Shown: in pieces, positions 51,801 to 54,800 of the stretch | Layout: each line of letters begins with the position of its first letter | How positions within the stretch are numbered: position 1 is the stretch's first letter | Assembly (NCBI GenBank): GCA_028583605.1 | Contig: CM053325.1 | Location: 39,669,435-39,733,434 of the forward strand | Direction: 5' to 3' | Origin: Dastarcus helophoroides | Taxonomy: Eukaryota > Arthropoda > Insecta > Coleoptera > Bothrideridae | Length of the DNA stretch: 64,000 nt | Notes under the pieces: generated by a model | Seen by the model: only the letters and a program-made list of their open reading frames with translations | What the model was told of the DNA's origin: nothing | Database searches by the model: none | Made by a program: the position numbers and the translations under genes

Positions 51801-54800
51801 AATTATTTTTAGAGAACGTATTTTTCTTTATTTTAGTAGACAAGATTGTATTTCAGGGTGTTTTTTTTTGGTTATATTTAGAGGTTTTTTGATCGGCAAA
51901 AATCATTTTTGGTCATGATGTTTTTTTAATTGGCAACGTAGCTGAAATCTAAAAATCTGTCTCATGAACGTATAAAGTATGTTGTTGTGCAAGACAAAAT
52001 TTCTCTCTAATATTGATAACCTCTAATGATTCGCAACAGATTTGTTCTTATACTCTAATTGCTTGTTTACAACCATCAGAATCCCCGCAGGCCAAGGGAC
52101 TGTTGCTACGGTAATTATTTCTAAATATGGTTTACATTACATTGAAATTCCTAGAGAAGACTGAGGTATTGACAAAATTTTCAACAAAAAATCCTTCAGA
52201 ATGTAATGTTGCAATAAACACGAATAAAAACTCTAAAGATGTCAATTTATAAACTGACATATACCTAATTAAATATGTTTTTAGTCATCTAGTTTAAAGA
52301 TTATGTCTGTAAAATTTTAAAATTGTTTCGAAAAGTATGGAAATTTTTCATCATATTGAAGAACAAATTCTATGTCATTTGGTATTTTCAAACTTTTTAT
52401 TTAATAAAAATTGAATAATATAAAAGGGTGATATAATACTATATAAAGCATCCTGCATATATGCACATAATAATAAAAAAGGTAATAAATCATAGTAGCT
52501 ACATTCCGACGTAAAATAGCAACGTAACGTATTAAATCGTGCTTGCAGTATCCTCACCGTACACAGCGGTCGCTTCGAAAGTGAAGTCGATGTACTTTTT
52601 CGCAGCGGTAGCCCCTAACGTTCTGTAAGATAACACTGCCTATTAGAAGCACGTGCACGGTTTTTGGTGATGTCACTCTACGTAACATTACGGTCGCTCT
52701 TTTACTTTACCATTCTGTAGGAAACCCTAGCTTAACCGATGCTTAAATGTCGGTGCAACGCATTTTATGTCAAAATGCTGATCAAAGTCTCGATTACCAT
52801 TTAACAAGCGTTGGTGCAAATGGCCATATGACTGATTGAAAAGTTTGAAATATTCGGCCATTTTTACGAAATTTTTCTTAACACTCAAAACTTATTCGTG
52901 CAATGTAAAATATCTAACAAACTAACATTAATAACGGCTCTCATATATATGCTTCTAGAAAGTCCAGAACGCGCACCTGTGTATAAGTTTATTGGCAAAT
53001 CTCCCCTAATAACATTCTTAGAATTTTTCTGGGAATTGCGTCATTTAAGGGGATTTATACACTTTGCGACCACTAAAATTTATTATAGTATAATTACAGT
53101 TTGTTACTATATTTTTGGTTTTTCAATAATAGCTAATACTTTTAAAGTATCAAAGATATTTAATATTTTCTGAACGCTGAAAAAATATATTTTTAATTAA
53201 ACGAAAATGTCTTTTAAAATATTAGATTTAGTTATGGAAAAATCTGATAACATCCTTAGTATAATAATCAGTAGAATTCTAAAACACCAATATTTATACA
53301 GTGTGTCCCACTAGGAATGGCCGCGATCGATATCTGGCAAAGTACTCATCTAAAACATTTAAAATTTTGGCAACTTAGCAAAGACGATAGGACCAACACA
53401 ACTAAAATATTCGCAAAGTTGTAGTATTTCCCGTTATACCGGAAGTTAACACTAACCTCGTTATTTTAAATGAGACCCTATATATTTTTGCATTTTTGGA
53501 TTTAGTTTAATATTTTAAGGCCACTTTGAATAATAAATATTCTTCCTAAAATTTATAGTTTTTCAGATAATTGGATTTTTATAAAAAATTTGACAGATGC
53601 AAGGTTTCACGAAATTCTTTGTATCTTTTTCCAGAAACTCATATTTGGTACGTGAGTAGAACATATACGATGCTATCTTCCACAAGTTTCATAAGTTTAA
53701 AAACATTATACCGAGTGAATTCAGGTCTGCATATTTTGGTAAATTCAAACAGCGATAACTTTGTTATCTCAAATAGAACTACATATATTTTTTCAGCCTA
53801 TTTTATGTAAATTTGAGTTATTTTTTTCCTAATATAGGCTTTCTAGGGGTTGCTTTTACAACTTTTGAAAATAATTGCAAATTTTAACTTTTTTTGCCAT
53901 TTCACATTAAATGAACTCTTATCGGGTCGCATATCAGTGATGTTATGAGTAGAAATAATCTCTATCGACAATTATACTACTGTCAGGAAACCGTTGTCAA
54001 TTTATTTATAGTTTATTTTATAGTGAGTGGTGAAGCTAAAATGAAAACATGCCTGACCATCTTTTTTAAGAATGAGAATTATTTTAAATTGTTTATTATT
54101 TTTTGACGATGTAACAGAGTAATATCACAAATATGTGATACAATGATAAATTTGCAGTTTAATATCCAATAAAGCCTTCATGAAATCGAATAAAGCGAAT
54201 GGTAGAAAATCTCACTAATTTCGACTCCATCAAAAAGAAATCAAATGGAGGAAAATCTGGTGTTGATAATAAAAATGTCGAAATAGGATTTCCAATTATG
54301 TCAACTAGTGATGTTTTAATTTAAGCTTCATCACACACCATGAACTACTTTCAGTAATTTTACTGATTGTTTTATAATTTAAAGGTCGATATCGATTGTT
54401 TCTATTTTTTAAGTACATTTCATTTGTTTCTACTTATTAGGTATGTCACTGATATGTTACTCAATAAGAATTTAATGACTATGAAACAAAGAGTTAAAAT
54501 TGCAATTATTTCCAAAAGTTGTAAAAGAAACTCCCGCAATTCCTTTATCAGTTGAAACATAATTTAAATCTGCATTAGATAGGTTAAAAAAATATAGGGT
54601 GTTCGATTCGAGGTAACAAAGTTATCGCTGTTTGAATTTACCAAAATGTACAGTCGTGAAATCACCACTCGGTAAAATGTTTTTTAATCTATGAAAGTTG
54701 TGCAAGATAGCTTTGTAGGTGTTTTACTTACGTATTAAATATGAAGTAAAGAACTACTTTCGGGAAAAAGGTACAAATAATTTTGTGGAACCTTGCATCT

